A DNA stretch of 64,000 nucleotides from Gp6-AA40 sp963772955 (GTDB lineage: Bacteria > Acidobacteriota > Vicinamibacteria > Vicinamibacterales > UBA2999). The DNA lies in contig CAVYZF010000004.1 of the NCBI GenBank assembly GCA_963772955.1, forward strand, positions 248,001-312,000, in the 5' to 3' direction. Below the pieces are notes generated by a model. It was given only the letters and a program-made list of their open reading frames with translations. It was not told the DNA's origin and made no database searches. The position numbers were made by a program, and so were the translations under genes. Shown here piece by piece: positions 1 to 9,700 of this stretch (the first letter of the stretch is position 1; each line of letters opens with the position of its first letter).

Positions 1-216
1 TTGACGTCCATCATGACGGCGACATGCCGCTGGACGCGCGACCGAGACATCGCGAATCCGCTTCACCAGCGACGTCACCCAGTCGCTCGTGCCGTGCGCC
101 ATGTTCAGGCGCATCACGTCGAGGCCGGCGAGGATCAGCTTCTCGAGCTTCTCCGGGCTCTCGGTCGCCGGGCCGACGGTGGCGATGATCTTGGTGTGCC
201 GGTAGTAACCGCGCAT
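1..216 (-). CDS. pyk: Pyruvate kinase, N-terminal part (partial, frame break)
   Basis: Glycolytic enzyme converting phosphoenolpyruvate and ADP to pyruvate and ATP in the cytosol. The first 60 or so residues match the family N-terminus: TKIIATVGPATESPEKLEKL, then the AGLDVMRLNMAHGT segment of the first TIM-barrel strands. The ATG at 216 starts a few residues before this motif, as is usual. The rest of the gene lies beyond the left edge. After about residue 56 the reading frame fails: the expected VQRHVAVMMDVK stretch is present, but in a neighbouring frame. Removing one base near 36-46 would restore a continuous protein. This is either a sequencing error or a recent frameshift. Identification is firm; integrity is not. 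Confidence 0.8.
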   Translation of the reverse strand, partial: MRGYYRHTKIIATVGPATESPEKLEKLILAGLDVMRLNMAHGTSDWVTSLVKRIRDVSVARPAACRRHDGRQ

Positions 217-499
217 GCCCTGAACAAGGCAACTTCCAGGCCGCTCGGCTGTGCTGGACACGAGAGCCGTCACCATAGGCGTTCCCGCGGCAAATAGGCG
301 GGACTGACGTCGATCGCCCTGCGCATTCGCACGGTACGAGGCGAGACGTGAGCTGCGGAGGAAACGACACTTCTGTCGAATCCGTCTCAACAGGCAAACA
401 AAATTGCACGATGTTGATTCTTTTTTGCCGACGCTGATCGCGCTTCGCGGCTGACGATATGACCCGGCTCAGGTTAGGATTGGCGCAACGCGAGGTTTG

Positions 500-943
500 A
501 TGTCCAACTCCCGCCACGCCCTTTTTACTTTGATAGCGCTCCTCGCCCTTGTGCCCGGCACGACGCGCCTCTTCGCCCATCACTCGTTCGCCATGTTCGA
601 CACCGCCAACACCATCACGATCTCTGGTGTCGTCACAGCATTCGAGTGGACGAATCCGCACGTCTACATCGAGGTCGACGTGCCTGATGGTCAGGCGACG
701 AAGCACTGGGCAATCGAATTGGGAAGCCCGAGCATCCTCATGCGCGGCGGCTGGAAGTTCAACACCATCAAGAAGGGCGACAAGATCACGGCGGTCGTGA
801 GCCCGCTTCGCAACGGCGAGCCGGGAAGCCTACTGAATCGCATCACGCTCGCTGACGGCCGGGTGCTTGGCAATGGCGGACCGGCGGGCATCGGACCAGG
901 CACTCCCCCATCCGCGCCGGCAACGAGCGCGCCTGCGCGCTGA
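500..943 (+). CDS. DUF6152 family secreted protein (first copy)
   Basis: Small exported protein of unknown function, 147 residues. A signal peptide (about residues 1-26, ending LFAHHSF) is followed by the family hallmark: AHHSFAMFD, a TxSGVV strand, then FEWTNPHVYIEVDV and a GWKFNTIKKGD segment. The last 25 residues are Pro/Ala/Gly-rich. I chose the ATG at 500 over a TTG three bases upstream because GAGG at 492-495 precedes it. The gene opens a same-strand run of four in which its paralogue (2557) is the last member. The family often sits beside the LTGVW-type proteins found here; a shared envelope role is inferred. Confidence 0.8.
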   Translation: MSNSRHALFTLIALLALVPGTTRLFAHHSFAMFDTANTITISGVVTAFEWTNPHVYIEVDVPDGQATKHWAIELGSPSILMRGGWKFNTIKKGDKITAVVSPLRNGEPGSLLNRITLADGRVLGNGGPAGIGPGTPPSAPATSAPAR

Positions 944-953
944 CAAGAGATCG

Positions 954-1721
954 ATGACCACTCGCTCTCGAATCCTCGGCTGTGTCGTCGGAGTCGTGCT
1001 GGGCGCGATCGTGGTCGCGTCTCCAGCGGCCGGACAGAGCCAGGCCCGTCCAAGCCTCACAGGCGTGTGGGCACCGTTCGGGGCAGGACGCGGAGCCGAT
1101 CCCGCCGTGGCTCCGCCGCCTGCGGGGCCAGTAGTCCTGAAGCCGGCGTACGCCAAGGAGTATCTCGCTCAACGCGCTGCCGATGCCGAAGCGACGAAGC
1201 GAGGTGAACCGCCGGCCAGTGCTGCCGTCGCCTGTGCTCCATACGGGATGCCGCGCATGATGGCGGTTGCCTCGTACCCAGTCGAGATCCTCGAAACGCC
1301 AGGACAGTTCACGATCATCGCCGAGGCGTTCAGCGAAGTGCGTCGCGTCTTCATGGGTCAATCGCAACTTCCCATCGACGAAGTCCCTCCCGGCTACTAC
1401 GGTCACTCGGTGGGACGCCTGGACGGCGAGACGCTCGTCATCGATACAGTCGGGATAAGGGAATCAGTGCCCGGCTATCAGAACGTTCCGCACAGCGACC
1501 AGATGAGAATCACCGAGCGACTGCGGCTCGTGACGCCCGATGTTCTTCACGACCAGATCACGATCGACGATCCCGTCGTCCTCGAGAAACCAGTCGTCTA
1601 TACGCTGGCGTATCGCCGCTTGCGCGACTACAAGATGGTCGAGTTCGTCTGCGACAACAACCGCGAGTACGTCGACGAGAAGGGGCGCGTTCGTATGCGG
1701 CTCGGCAGCGGCGGTCGATAA
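954..1721 (+). CDS. Secreted LTGVW-motif protein (first copy)
   Basis: Exported protein of unknown function, 255 residues. The N-terminus MTTRSRILGCVVGVVLGAIV is a signal peptide ending near SPAAGQ. The mature protein begins with SLTGVWAPFG. It has the same layout as the next gene: a Cys-Pro segment with MPRMMAV, then a GRLDGETLVIDTVG motif and a YRRLRDYKMVEF tail. Frame openness extends to 867, but that extension would precede the signal peptide and overlap DUF6152, so the ATG at 954 (10 bases after the previous stop) is preferred. The 19-base gap to the next gene supports an operon. The beta-rich, lipocalin-like character is only an impression. Confidence 0.7.
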   Translation: MTTRSRILGCVVGVVLGAIVVASPAAGQSQARPSLTGVWAPFGAGRGADPAVAPPPAGPVVLKPAYAKEYLAQRAADAEATKRGEPPASAAVACAPYGMPRMMAVASYPVEILETPGQFTIIAEAFSEVRRVFMGQSQLPIDEVPPGYYGHSVGRLDGETLVIDTVGIRESVPGYQNVPHSDQMRITERLRLVTPDVLHDQITIDDPVVLEKPVVYTLAYRRLRDYKMVEFVCDNNREYVDEKGRVRMRLGSGGR

Positions 1722-1740
1722 TCACTTCCACATCTGAACA

Positions 1741-2544
1741 ATGACGATGATCAAGATTTCAGCGGCAACACTGGCAGTCGCCATTCTGATCGTTCAACCC
1801 ATGCGGGCACAGGCGCCGGCACCGGCCGCTCAGACACCTGCGCTGCCACCTGGCGCGTTGTCGCCAGCCAACCTGGCCAAGCCACGGCCGAAACCGCCGT
1901 TCGATCTGACCGGCGTGTGGCTCCATGCTGGAGGACCGGGCAATGGGTTCCGGTTCTCTCCACCGGCCGGATTCAAACTGACACCGGAAGCGCAGGTTCA
2001 CTACGACGCGGCGCAGAAGGCGCAGAAAGAGGGCAAAGTCTATCGCGACGACATCGGCCAGTGCTGGCCGGCGGGACTGCCCGTCATCATGACGCGCGTC
2101 TGGCCAATCGCGATGATGCAGTACCCGACCGTCATCTACATGGTCAGCGAGTTCATGAACAGCCTGCGGGTCGTGTACATGGACGGCCGGCCGCACTCCG
2201 ATCCCGACGTCGTAGTACCCAGTTTCAACGGCGAGTCGATCGGACGATGGGATGGCGACACACTCGTGATCGATACGATGCACTTCGTCGGTCACCATCA
2301 CTGGATTGATTCCGGCATACCTGCGAGCACCGCTCTTCACATCGTGGAGCGCGTCCGCATGATCAACGACGGCAAGACGCTCGAGATCGAGTACACGCTG
2401 AGCGATCCGAAGGGCTGGGAAGGCGAATGGACGATGACGAAGCGGTGGAATCGCCAGGACGACCGCGACATCGCCGAAGTCTCTTGCCTGCCGGATCTCA
2501 ACGACCACATGCCGAGCACGCGTTCGCAGGACAACGTTCGTTAG
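1741..2544 (+). CDS. Secreted LTGVW-motif protein (second copy)
   Basis: Exported protein of 267 residues, paralogous to the preceding gene. A signal peptide (residues 1-23, ending RAQA) leads to a Pro/Ala linker, then FDLTGVWLHAGG. The shared features are a QCWPAGLPVIMTRVWP segment (matching CAPYGMPRMM in the first copy), VYMDGRPHSDPD, and GRWDGDTLVIDTMHF. The WDGDTLVIDT motif is the best-conserved piece between the copies. The stop is 12 bases before the second DUF6152 gene. Function is unknown. Its location and recurring pairing with DUF6152 suggest a periplasmic partner protein, which is inference. Confidence 0.7.
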   Translation: MTMIKISAATLAVAILIVQPMRAQAPAPAAQTPALPPGALSPANLAKPRPKPPFDLTGVWLHAGGPGNGFRFSPPAGFKLTPEAQVHYDAAQKAQKEGKVYRDDIGQCWPAGLPVIMTRVWPIAMMQYPTVIYMVSEFMNSLRVVYMDGRPHSDPDVVVPSFNGESIGRWDGDTLVIDTMHFVGHHHWIDSGIPASTALHIVERVRMINDGKTLEIEYTLSDPKGWEGEWTMTKRWNRQDDRDIAEVSCLPDLNDHMPSTRSQDNVR

Positions 2545-2556
2545 AGGGGGACCGAG

Positions 2557-2949
2557 ATGATTCGTTCACTTGCCGGACTGGTATGCGTGGCCTGTTTGGG
2601 GATATCCGCGCCGGTGTTGGCTCACCACTCCGCCGCCGGAATCGATCGAACGAAGACGCAGGTCGTGACTGGGACCGTCAAAGAGTTCCGCTGGACCAAT
2701 CCGCACTCCTGGATCGATCTCGACGTGGCCGACGACAAAGGTGTCACACAGACGTGGTCCGTCGAGATGACCTCACCGGCATTCCTGGTTCGTGCCGGGT
2801 GGAAGTCCTCGACGCTCAAGCCTGGCGACAAGGTCACCATCTCGCTCCGACCGTTCCGCAACGGAGACCCTGGTGGGCTCTTCGTATCGGTGACGCTACC
2901 TGACGGTCGCGTGCTTGGCGAGCGACCGGCTGCTCCGCCGACACAATAG
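2557..2949 (+). CDS. DUF6152 family secreted protein (second copy)
   Basis: Exported 130-residue paralogue of the gene at 500. The signal peptide ends at PVLAHHSAAG. The conserved core follows: TKTQVVTGTVKEFRWTNPHS, WIDLDVAD, VEMTSPAFLVRAGWKSSTLKPGD and SLRPFRNGDPGG, matching the first copy almost block by block. A GAGGGGG ribosome site lies a few bases before the ATG. It closes the A-B-B-A run and converges with the PQQ enzyme gene 29 bases downstream. It lacks the Pro-rich C-terminal tail of the first copy. Function unknown. Confidence 0.8.
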   Translation: MIRSLAGLVCVACLGISAPVLAHHSAAGIDRTKTQVVTGTVKEFRWTNPHSWIDLDVADDKGVTQTWSVEMTSPAFLVRAGWKSSTLKPGDKVTISLRPFRNGDPGGLFVSVTLPDGRVLGERPAAPPTQ

Positions 2950-2978
2950 AGCAGGTGCTCGCCGAGCGACGTCACGTC

Positions 2979-4772
2979 TTACTGCTTCAGTCCGAAGACC
3001 ACGAGCGTCGTACCGAGCTTCGATACCGGCGAATCGAAGCCACCGGCCGCGATCGCGATCATCTCGCGCCCGCTTTCTGTGGTGAACACGAGCGGTGTTG
3101 CCCGCGCGCCTGTGGGTAACTCGGCTTCCCACGCCTGGCGACCGTCCTTCGTCTCGAACGCTCGCAAGTGCGGATCGATCGTCGAGCCGATGAAGACGAG
3201 ACCGGTGGTCGTGGTGACCGGGCCGCCGAGATTGAGGGCGCCGGTCGGCGGTCCAGACGCAAGCTTGAAGATCGAGCGCAGGTCTCCGAGCGTCGTCCGC
3301 CACGCGGTCTCTCCCGTGTCCGCGTGAACAGCGACGAGTTCTCCCCAGGGCGGTGCCACGCAGGGAACGCCCGACGGTGACAGGAAGAACTGTCGCGACA
3401 TGGCGAACGGCGTTCCGCGTTGCTCGGTGACCTCGAGGCCTGGGCTGGCTCTTCTCGTTCGCGCGAAGTCCGCGCTCGGGACGAGACGCACAATCGCCGG
3501 AATACGGTTCACAGGTGCGATGATCGTCCGCGTGACCGGATCCCAGGCCATTCCCCCCCAGTGCATACCGCCGACGTTCCCCGGAACAAGGAGGCTGCCG
3601 CGCACGCTGGGTGGCGTGAACGCACCCTCGTGACGCAACGAGCGAAATGTCGCCAGGCACGCGTCCCGATCCTGCGGGGTCGCACCCCAGATGTCGGCTT
3701 CGGTGATCTGCTGAGGAGCGAGCGCTGCCGGCCGATCAGGGAATGGCTGCGTGGCGGCAGCAACTTCGCCGGTCACGTCGCTCGCCGGAACCGGGCGCTC
3801 ACGAATGGGAAAGAGTGGTCGCCCGGTGAGGCGTTCGAACAGAAACAAGTGACCGGTCTTCGACCCGATCGCGATCGCGACGCCCTCCCTCCCCGGATAG
3901 AGAAGCGGCGGCGACGCGACGTCGTAGTCCCAGAGATCGTGGTGGACGGTCTGAAACGACCAGACGGTCTCGCCGGTAGCGGCGCGCAGGGCGATGACGC
4001 TGTTGGCGTATCGGTTGTCGCCGGGGCGGAGGCCGCCGTAGTAATCAGGGCTCGGGCTGCCAGTTGGCAGGAACACGAGCCCGTTGCTGTCGTCGATGGT
4101 GATGGGTGACCACGTGTTGGCTCCACCGGCGAGGGCATCTTCCGGCAGCGGATGAAAGGTCCACCGCAGCGCGCCCGAGCGACGATCGAAGGCGCGGACC
4201 TCGCCTGACGCCATGCGAGCGCGGCTGTTGTCTGCGACGAACGAACCGACGATCACGAGATCGCGATACAAGGCGGGCGGTGAGCTGACGCCGTACTCGC
4301 CGGCATACTCGGGCCTCCGGCGCAGGCCCGCCGTCAAATCGACCTGGCCTCGCGCACCGAATCGATCGCAGAGGCTGCCGTCTTGACGATTCAGGCAGAC
4401 AAGCCGCGCATCGACAGTCGCCGCGTAGATGAAGTCATCGGCGACCGTCACGCCGCGGCTGGTGAACTCGCTATAGTTCGAATCGCGTCTGATCTTCAGA
4501 TCGACTCGCCACATCTCTTTCCCGGTGTCAGCATCGAGCGCGATCACGAGACCGGCCGGAGTCGAGAGATACAGTCGACCGTCCGCGTATTGGGGTGTCG
4601 CTTCAAACGCCGGTGAGTCGGTGCCCGGGCGCAGGGGTGCAGTCGACTCTCGCGTGTCGTAGGTCCACACCACTGCAAGTCGGCCGACCGTCTCAGGGCT
4701 GATGCGATCGGGCCGCGTTTGCGCAGCCAGCGCAAGGCCGAGGAGGCACAATCCTGCAGCGATGAGTCTCAT
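2979..4772 (-). CDS. PQQ-dependent dehydrogenase-like beta-propeller, exported
   Basis: Likely periplasmic quinoprotein of the membrane-bound glucose dehydrogenase or alcohol dehydrogenase class, about 597 residues. The signal peptide is MRLIAAGLCLLGLALAAQ. Propeller blades carry the usual sequences, for example VIALDADTGKEMWRVDL, ADGRLYLSTPAGL, VRAFDRRSGALRWTF, VWSFQTVHHDLWDYDVASPP and LRAFETKDGRQAWE. HHDLWDYD and GGMHWGGMAWDP resemble the GCD-type active-site face. There is no cytochrome c CxxCH motif. I chose the ATG at 4772 over a GTG 21 bases upstream because it starts the signal peptide and overlaps the upstream lipoprotein gene by four bases (ATGA). The substrate cannot be read from sequence. 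Confidence 0.78.
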   Translation of the reverse strand: MRLIAAGLCLLGLALAAQTRPDRISPETVGRLAVVWTYDTRESTAPLRPGTDSPAFEATPQYADGRLYLSTPAGLVIALDADTGKEMWRVDLKIRRDSNYSEFTSRGVTVADDFIYAATVDARLVCLNRQDGSLCDRFGARGQVDLTAGLRRRPEYAGEYGVSSPPALYRDLVIVGSFVADNSRARMASGEVRAFDRRSGALRWTFHPLPEDALAGGANTWSPITIDDSNGLVFLPTGSPSPDYYGGLRPGDNRYANSVIALRAATGETVWSFQTVHHDLWDYDVASPPLLYPGREGVAIAIGSKTGHLFLFERLTGRPLFPIRERPVPASDVTGEVAAATQPFPDRPAALAPQQITEADIWGATPQDRDACLATFRSLRHEGAFTPPSVRGSLLVPGNVGGMHWGGMAWDPVTRTIIAPVNRIPAIVRLVPSADFARTRRASPGLEVTEQRGTPFAMSRQFFLSPSGVPCVAPPWGELVAVHADTGETAWRTTLGDLRSIFKLASGPPTGALNLGGPVTTTTGLVFIGSTIDPHLRAFETKDGRQAWEAELPTGARATPLVFTTESGREMIAIAAGGFDSPVSKLGTTLVVFGLKQ

Positions 4773-4972
4773 GCGGACTTCGACGCACGGCACGGAAACG
4801 TAGTTCCGGGACGCTGTACGTTAGTGTCCCAGGCAAGGCCCTCACGCACTTCGAGAATGCTGGCAGTTGCCGCCGGCGTCTTTGATCGTGCTGCACAGCC
4901 GGGAACCACAAGCACAACCACTGGGACGACGATGAAGGCGATGCCTCGGATGAGCATCTCCGGAAGTCTCAT
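4769..4972 (-). CDS. Small putative lipoprotein coupled to PQQ dehydrogenase
   Basis: About 67 residues, unrecognised. It has a hydrophobic run (MLIRGIAFIVVPVVVLVV) ending in PGC, which may be a lipobox-type cysteine although Pro at that position is unusual. A short polar tail follows. Its TGA overlaps the ATG of the PQQ enzyme gene (4769-4772), an arrangement typical of translational coupling, and this is the best reason to believe in it. Two in-frame ATGs (4972 and 4957) are possible starts and neither has a convincing ribosome site. It could tether or assist the downstream quinoprotein; that is speculation. Confidence 0.45.
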   Translation of the reverse strand: MRLPEMLIRGIAFIVVPVVVLVVPGCAARSKTPAATASILEVREGLAWDTNVQRPGTTFPCRASKSA

Positions 4973-5058
4973 CACAAAGTGTGCCGATCGGAGCGCGGTG
5001 CGCCCGCGATCGGCTGAGTCGGGTACAGACACCAGAGTCGGTGGGGCGATGAACGGCC

Positions 5059-5064
5059 TATAAT
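5059..5064 (+). promoter_or_regulatory. Candidate -10 element upstream of PVA-dehydrogenase-like gene
   Basis: A perfect TATAAT lies 55 bases before the ATG at 5120, inside the divergent gap between two quinoprotein operons. No TTGACA-like -35 is seen at 16-18 bases, so the site would depend on an activator or be a chance match. GGAGG lies just before the ATG of the gene it would serve. Confidence 0.3.
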
Positions 5065-5119
5065 CCGCCTGCGCGTCACCCACTCCCCGGGGCAAGACGA
5101 CGGCCGCAGTGGAGGTCGC

Positions 5120-6724
5120 ATGTCACAGCGTCGCCCCATAGTTCGGATCGTCACTGCACTGGCAACGACGATCGTCCTGTCATTCATTGCACTGCCGCAC
5201 ACGAGCGCCGATTTCGGCGGCTTCATACCCACCTGGCGAATGAACGGCCATGACGTCGCCAACACGAGAAGCCAACCGTTCGAGGCTCGCATCTTTCGAC
5301 GCAACGTCAACAACCTCTCACCGAGGTGGACGTTCACGACCGCCGGCGATGTCTCAGCCACACCCGCAGTGGACAACGAAGCAGACGAGGAACGGGGACG
5401 CGGCCATCGTCGTCTCGTCCTCTACTTCCCCGACTGGGGCGGGATGCTCTGGAAGCTCGACGCGGAGACCGGCAAGGTGTTGTGGTCGCATGACATATCT
5501 GAATACAACAACATCGCGAATTCGATCTCGCGAACAAGCCCTGTGCTCGCGCAGGGGCTGGTTCTCGTCGCCGATCTGAGCGGCAACATGATGGGAATCG
5601 ACGCGGCGACCGGTGAGAAGCGATGGCTGACCGAGCTCGACCCCAACCCCAACACGATCGTCACGACGTCGCCGGTCGTGCACGGCAACACGCTCGTGAT
5701 CGCGACCTCGTCGTCCGGTGGCGGTGATGCGCGTCTCATTTTCCGCGGGAGCATGATCGCGCTCGACGTCCGCACCGGACGAAAAATCTGGCAGACGTTC
5801 GTACTGCCTGACAACGCGGGCGTGCCGGGTGGCTTCGCGGGAGGAGCATTTGTGAACCCACCGGCGATCGATGTCCTGCATGGCCTGGTCTTCGGCGCTG
5901 CGGGTCAGCTTTACGCAGAGCCAGCGTCGGTCACCGCCTGTCTCGCGGACAAACCGGGAGGCTGGAGCGAGTCGTGTTATCCCGCCGGGGCGTACTTCAA
6001 CTCAGTCATTGCATTCGACCTGCGGACCGGAACGCCGCGCTGGTCGTTTCGCGGCGCGGGCCCGCGGGCGCGCCGACTCGGATGCGGTCGGACCCCGCCG
6101 GCATGGTGCCCGCCGTGGGAGAACAACTTCAGCGTCTGGGACTTCGCCGGCTCCGGTGTGAACGTGTTTCCGGCTCGCGTCGGACGTCAGTTGCGCATGA
6201 TCGCCGGAATCGGACAGAAGAGCGGCGTCTACTGGGCACTCGACGCGGCCACTGGCTCTCTCGTGTGGAGCAGGCTCGTCGGTCACGGCGACGATCCCGG
6301 TGGCATCCAGTGGGGAACCGCGTTCGACGGCCGCTACATCTACGCGGCGATCGGTCACGTAAGAAACCTGGCACCGTACACCTCGCCATCGGGCCAGAGC
6401 ATCACCGGCGGGTCATGGGCCGCGCTCCATCCATCGACCGGCGAGATCGTCTGGCAGACTGCTGATCCACAGGGCGCAGCGGACCTCGGTGCGCTGACGG
6501 TCGCCAATGGCGTGCTCTACGCGGGTTCGATGGCACACACCGGCGATCAGATGTACGCGCTGGATACGTCGAACGGCGACATTCTCTGGAAGTTCCCTGC
6601 CGGCGGCTCGGTCGTCGCCGGTCCAGCTATCGTCGATGGCACGGCGTATTGGGGATCCGGCTACGCGCGAACGGGCGGAGTTGGCAACAATCAGTTTTAC
6701 GCCTTCAGTATCGGAGCACGGTAG
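5120..6724 (+). CDS. PQQ-binding-like beta-propeller protein (PVA dehydrogenase-like)
   Basis: Exported 534-residue protein. The signal peptide (MSQRRPIVRIVTALATTIVL... to about residue 31) is followed by DFGGFIPTWRMNGHDVANTRSQP, which resembles the start of polyvinyl-alcohol-dehydrogenase-like quinoproteins. Repeated PQQ-type blades follow: LWKLDAETGKVLWSH, MMGIDAATGEKRWLTE, VIAFDLRTGTPRWSF, YWALDAATGSLVWSR and MYALDTSNGDILWKFPAGG. The ALxPSTGEIVWQT blade is also visible. No heme c motif is present. The gene is monocistronic and ends at a strong convergent hairpin. It is divergent from the lipoprotein/PQQ pair, so two quinoproteins share one control region. Substrate unknown. Confidence 0.75.
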   Translation: MSQRRPIVRIVTALATTIVLSFIALPHTSADFGGFIPTWRMNGHDVANTRSQPFEARIFRRNVNNLSPRWTFTTAGDVSATPAVDNEADEERGRGHRRLVLYFPDWGGMLWKLDAETGKVLWSHDISEYNNIANSISRTSPVLAQGLVLVADLSGNMMGIDAATGEKRWLTELDPNPNTIVTTSPVVHGNTLVIATSSSGGGDARLIFRGSMIALDVRTGRKIWQTFVLPDNAGVPGGFAGGAFVNPPAIDVLHGLVFGAAGQLYAEPASVTACLADKPGGWSESCYPAGAYFNSVIAFDLRTGTPRWSFRGAGPRARRLGCGRTPPAWCPPWENNFSVWDFAGSGVNVFPARVGRQLRMIAGIGQKSGVYWALDAATGSLVWSRLVGHGDDPGGIQWGTAFDGRYIYAAIGHVRNLAPYTSPSGQSITGGSWAALHPSTGEIVWQTADPQGAADLGALTVANGVLYAGSMAHTGDQMYALDTSNGDILWKFPAGGSVVAGPAIVDGTAYWGSGYARTGGVGNNQFYAFSIGAR

Positions 6725-6730
6725 ATCGGC

Positions 6731-6754
6731 GAGGCGGGTCTTTAGACCCGCCTC
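6731..6754. terminator. Bidirectional hairpin terminator between convergent genes
   Basis: A perfect 11-base stem, GAGGCGGGTCT with AGACCCGCCTC, has a two-base loop and is followed by GTCTTTCG. It lies 6 bases after the PQQ gene stop and 32 bases before the TonB receptor stop on the other strand. A similar GGGTCT/AGACCC stem recurs at 48729-48751. Confidence 0.75.
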
Positions 6755-6785
6755 GTCTTTCGTGATCTTCGCGGTCTTCGTGTTT

Positions 6786-9700
6786 TCAGAAGTCCATCTG
6801 CGCGCTCACCTTCATGAAGCGCGCCTGCAAGACGCTGTTCGGCCGCAGCCAGGTGTCGGTCGTCGGCACGAACGTCTGGTTGTACGTCAGGATCGCGTTG
6901 GAGTTGGTGATGTTGTACACATCGAGTCCAACCGTCGTGCGCGTGCGGCCGAACCTCAGGATCTTGGCGAATCGCATGTCGATCTGCGTCACGCGATCGC
7001 CGTAAAGCGTCCCGGGCTCGATCAGGTTCACCGTGATCGTCTGACCACCAACGCCGGCAAACGGCCGGTTCAGACCAACGGTCGCGGAGTTCGGCGCGGT
7101 CCAGTTCGCGGACAGTGGCGCGCCCTGATCGCTGCGCAGCGTCCCGGCAACCTGCACGTCAATCTTCGGGATCGTGTACGAGCCGAGCGCAGTGGCACGG
7201 GTCACCCATCCTGACGAGGTGTCGCACCACGGGTTGGTTGGCGATTGGGCAAGAACGACCGTCCACTCCGGAATGGCGCGCCTGACGTCGCAGTAGTCGT
7301 TACCCGCCACGCCCGTGTTGAACCCGCCCTGCAGCATCAGGCCGTTTCTCATTCGCGCCGTCACGTTCAGATTGAGAGAGTGCGCGACCTGAGCCCAACC
7401 TCCGTAGTTCGAGTCGAGCGTCGTGTAGTTGTCGTTCAACCGCGTCGAGGCAACCGGCGTAACGTTGTAGAGGCCACCAAGGACCCCGCCTCCACCGTCT
7501 GGCAGCCGTGAATCGACGGGAACGGTGACGCCAAACTCCGTGTGATCCTCCGGGCCGCGCGTGCGGTTGTCGACCACCGTGGAGTTCACCAGCCATCGCC
7601 GTTGGTATCCCACCTCCACTGCCATGCGAGGCAGCACCTCGTGCTGCACTGACGCGCCCCACTGCCAGTCGCCGGCCCGCACTCCCCATCCCGAGATGAG
7701 CCCCGGATCCAATGTCGACTCGAAGACCTGCGTCCCGAAATTCGCGTTCGCATTCGGCCCGCAGAGATCGCCTCCTGTGGCGCGCAGATCCTGGTTGGCG
7801 GGATTCATCAGATCGCAGTCGGCCAGGTAGTTGCGGTTCGCGTCGGTCCATGCCCTCGTCGTCGTCGTCGAGAGGCGCGCCGTCGGATTGAGCGCGATGA
7901 ACAGCCCGCCATTCTGCGCCGCCTCCAGGTACCGTCCGAAGTTCACCTTGAGGGACGTCTTGCCGGTGCCGAAGACGTCGTACGCGAGACCGGCGCGCGG
8001 CCACAGATCGTTGTATCCCTCGACGCCGGTCGTGCGTGGGTACGTCACGCCATTCGGAAAGAAGCGGACGGGTCCGACCTGCTGCTCGGGGAAGTAGCTC
8101 CACGCGTGGTCGTATCGCAACGCCCCCGACGCCGTAAATCGCCCATGCGTCCACTGCTCTTGCGCATAGAAGGCATCACTGCGCACCGACTGCCGGATGT
8201 CGAAGCGGTTGATGTTGAGCGTGATCTGATCGGGAACGGCATTGTTGACCCGGTACTGCAGATACTGAAGGTTCCCGAAGTTCTTCCGCTGATCGATCAG
8301 CAGCGCGCCTTGATAGCCGACCTTGATGCTGTGACTTCCAGTGACGAGCGACGCGCCGACATTCCACTGTGTGTTCCAGTTGACGTTCGAGAACCAGTTG
8401 AGCGACCGATAGGTCAGCCCGGGAATGTTGCCGTTACCGGCGCAGCCGCCGGCGCACGCCTCGACCACGCGAACCAGATTCTCAGTGTCGAGACCGGGCA
8501 TCTGCCCGCCGCCGTAGCGGCTGCGGTACATGCCGGTCCCCGCTTCCAGCAACAGCCGATTGTTCAACGGCGACGTCCACTTCACCTGCGACACGCGGTT
8601 GCCAAAGTCGCGGTAACCCGCCGTCTCGGGCGCAGAGATCGCAGACGCCGAGGGGGTCGGTGCCGCCGTGGATCCGGCGAAGATTTCGCCGTCGCCCGAT
8701 TGACGGCAGGCATCTCCAGAGAATCCAGGAGCTGAACCACCCTCGCACGGGAGCTGCTGGTCGTAGAACACCGTGAACTTGTTTCGCGGCGTAGCCTGCG
8801 CCGTCAGCCTGAGCGCGGTGATGCGATAGGAGGCGGCGAGCACAGCGGGACGGCTCGTGTCGGCCACATACGTCCACTTCGTGGGGTCGCCGGCGTTCGC
8901 ATTGGCGAACATGCCCGGCACCGTTCGCTCGCTCCCCTCTTCGCGCAGGTTCAGGTAGAACCACACACGATCCTTCGCGATGGGACCACCGAGGCCGAGA
9001 TTGAAATCCCACACTTTCCTGGTCTCACCCGGTGTCGTCAATCCGCGGTCGCGCAGTTCCTGCGTGTAGTTGCTGCCAACCATTCCACTCGTGACACCGG
9101 AGGCGAAGAAGGTGCCTCGCACCGAGTTGCCGCCTTCTTTCGGCAGCACGTTCAGCGACGGACCGCCGCCTTCGTTTTCCCCGAGGCCGCCGGTGGTGGT
9201 CATCGCGATCTCACGCGCGTTCGCCACGTCGGCGATGTACGACGAGACGCCGGCGCCGTTGAATGCCGAGCCGACGCTGATGCCGTCCACGTTGACGCGA
9301 CCTTCGTTAGATCGCCCGCCGAATCCGCCAAACACCACCATGCCCGGTACCACCTGGGCGTCCGTCGGAGCGCCACCCTGGTTGATGCTGTTCGGAATCA
9401 GCTGAATCAGGTTGTTGTACGACCGCGACGAGGGAATCGCGCTGATGATGTCGTTGTCGAGCACCATCTGCCGTCGCACGCTCTGCACGTCGACGATGGG
9501 TGACTCACCAGTGACGGTGATCGTTTCGGTGAGCTCGCCGACGCGCATGTCGGCGTTGATGGATGCCGTGAAAGACCCTTCAAGCGTGACCCGCTCGCGC
9601 TTGACGGTCGTGAATCCCGGCAAGGTGAACGTGACCGTATACTCGCCCGCCCGAAGATCGACGATGCGGTACTGGCCGTTGCCATCGGTCGTGGCCGTTC

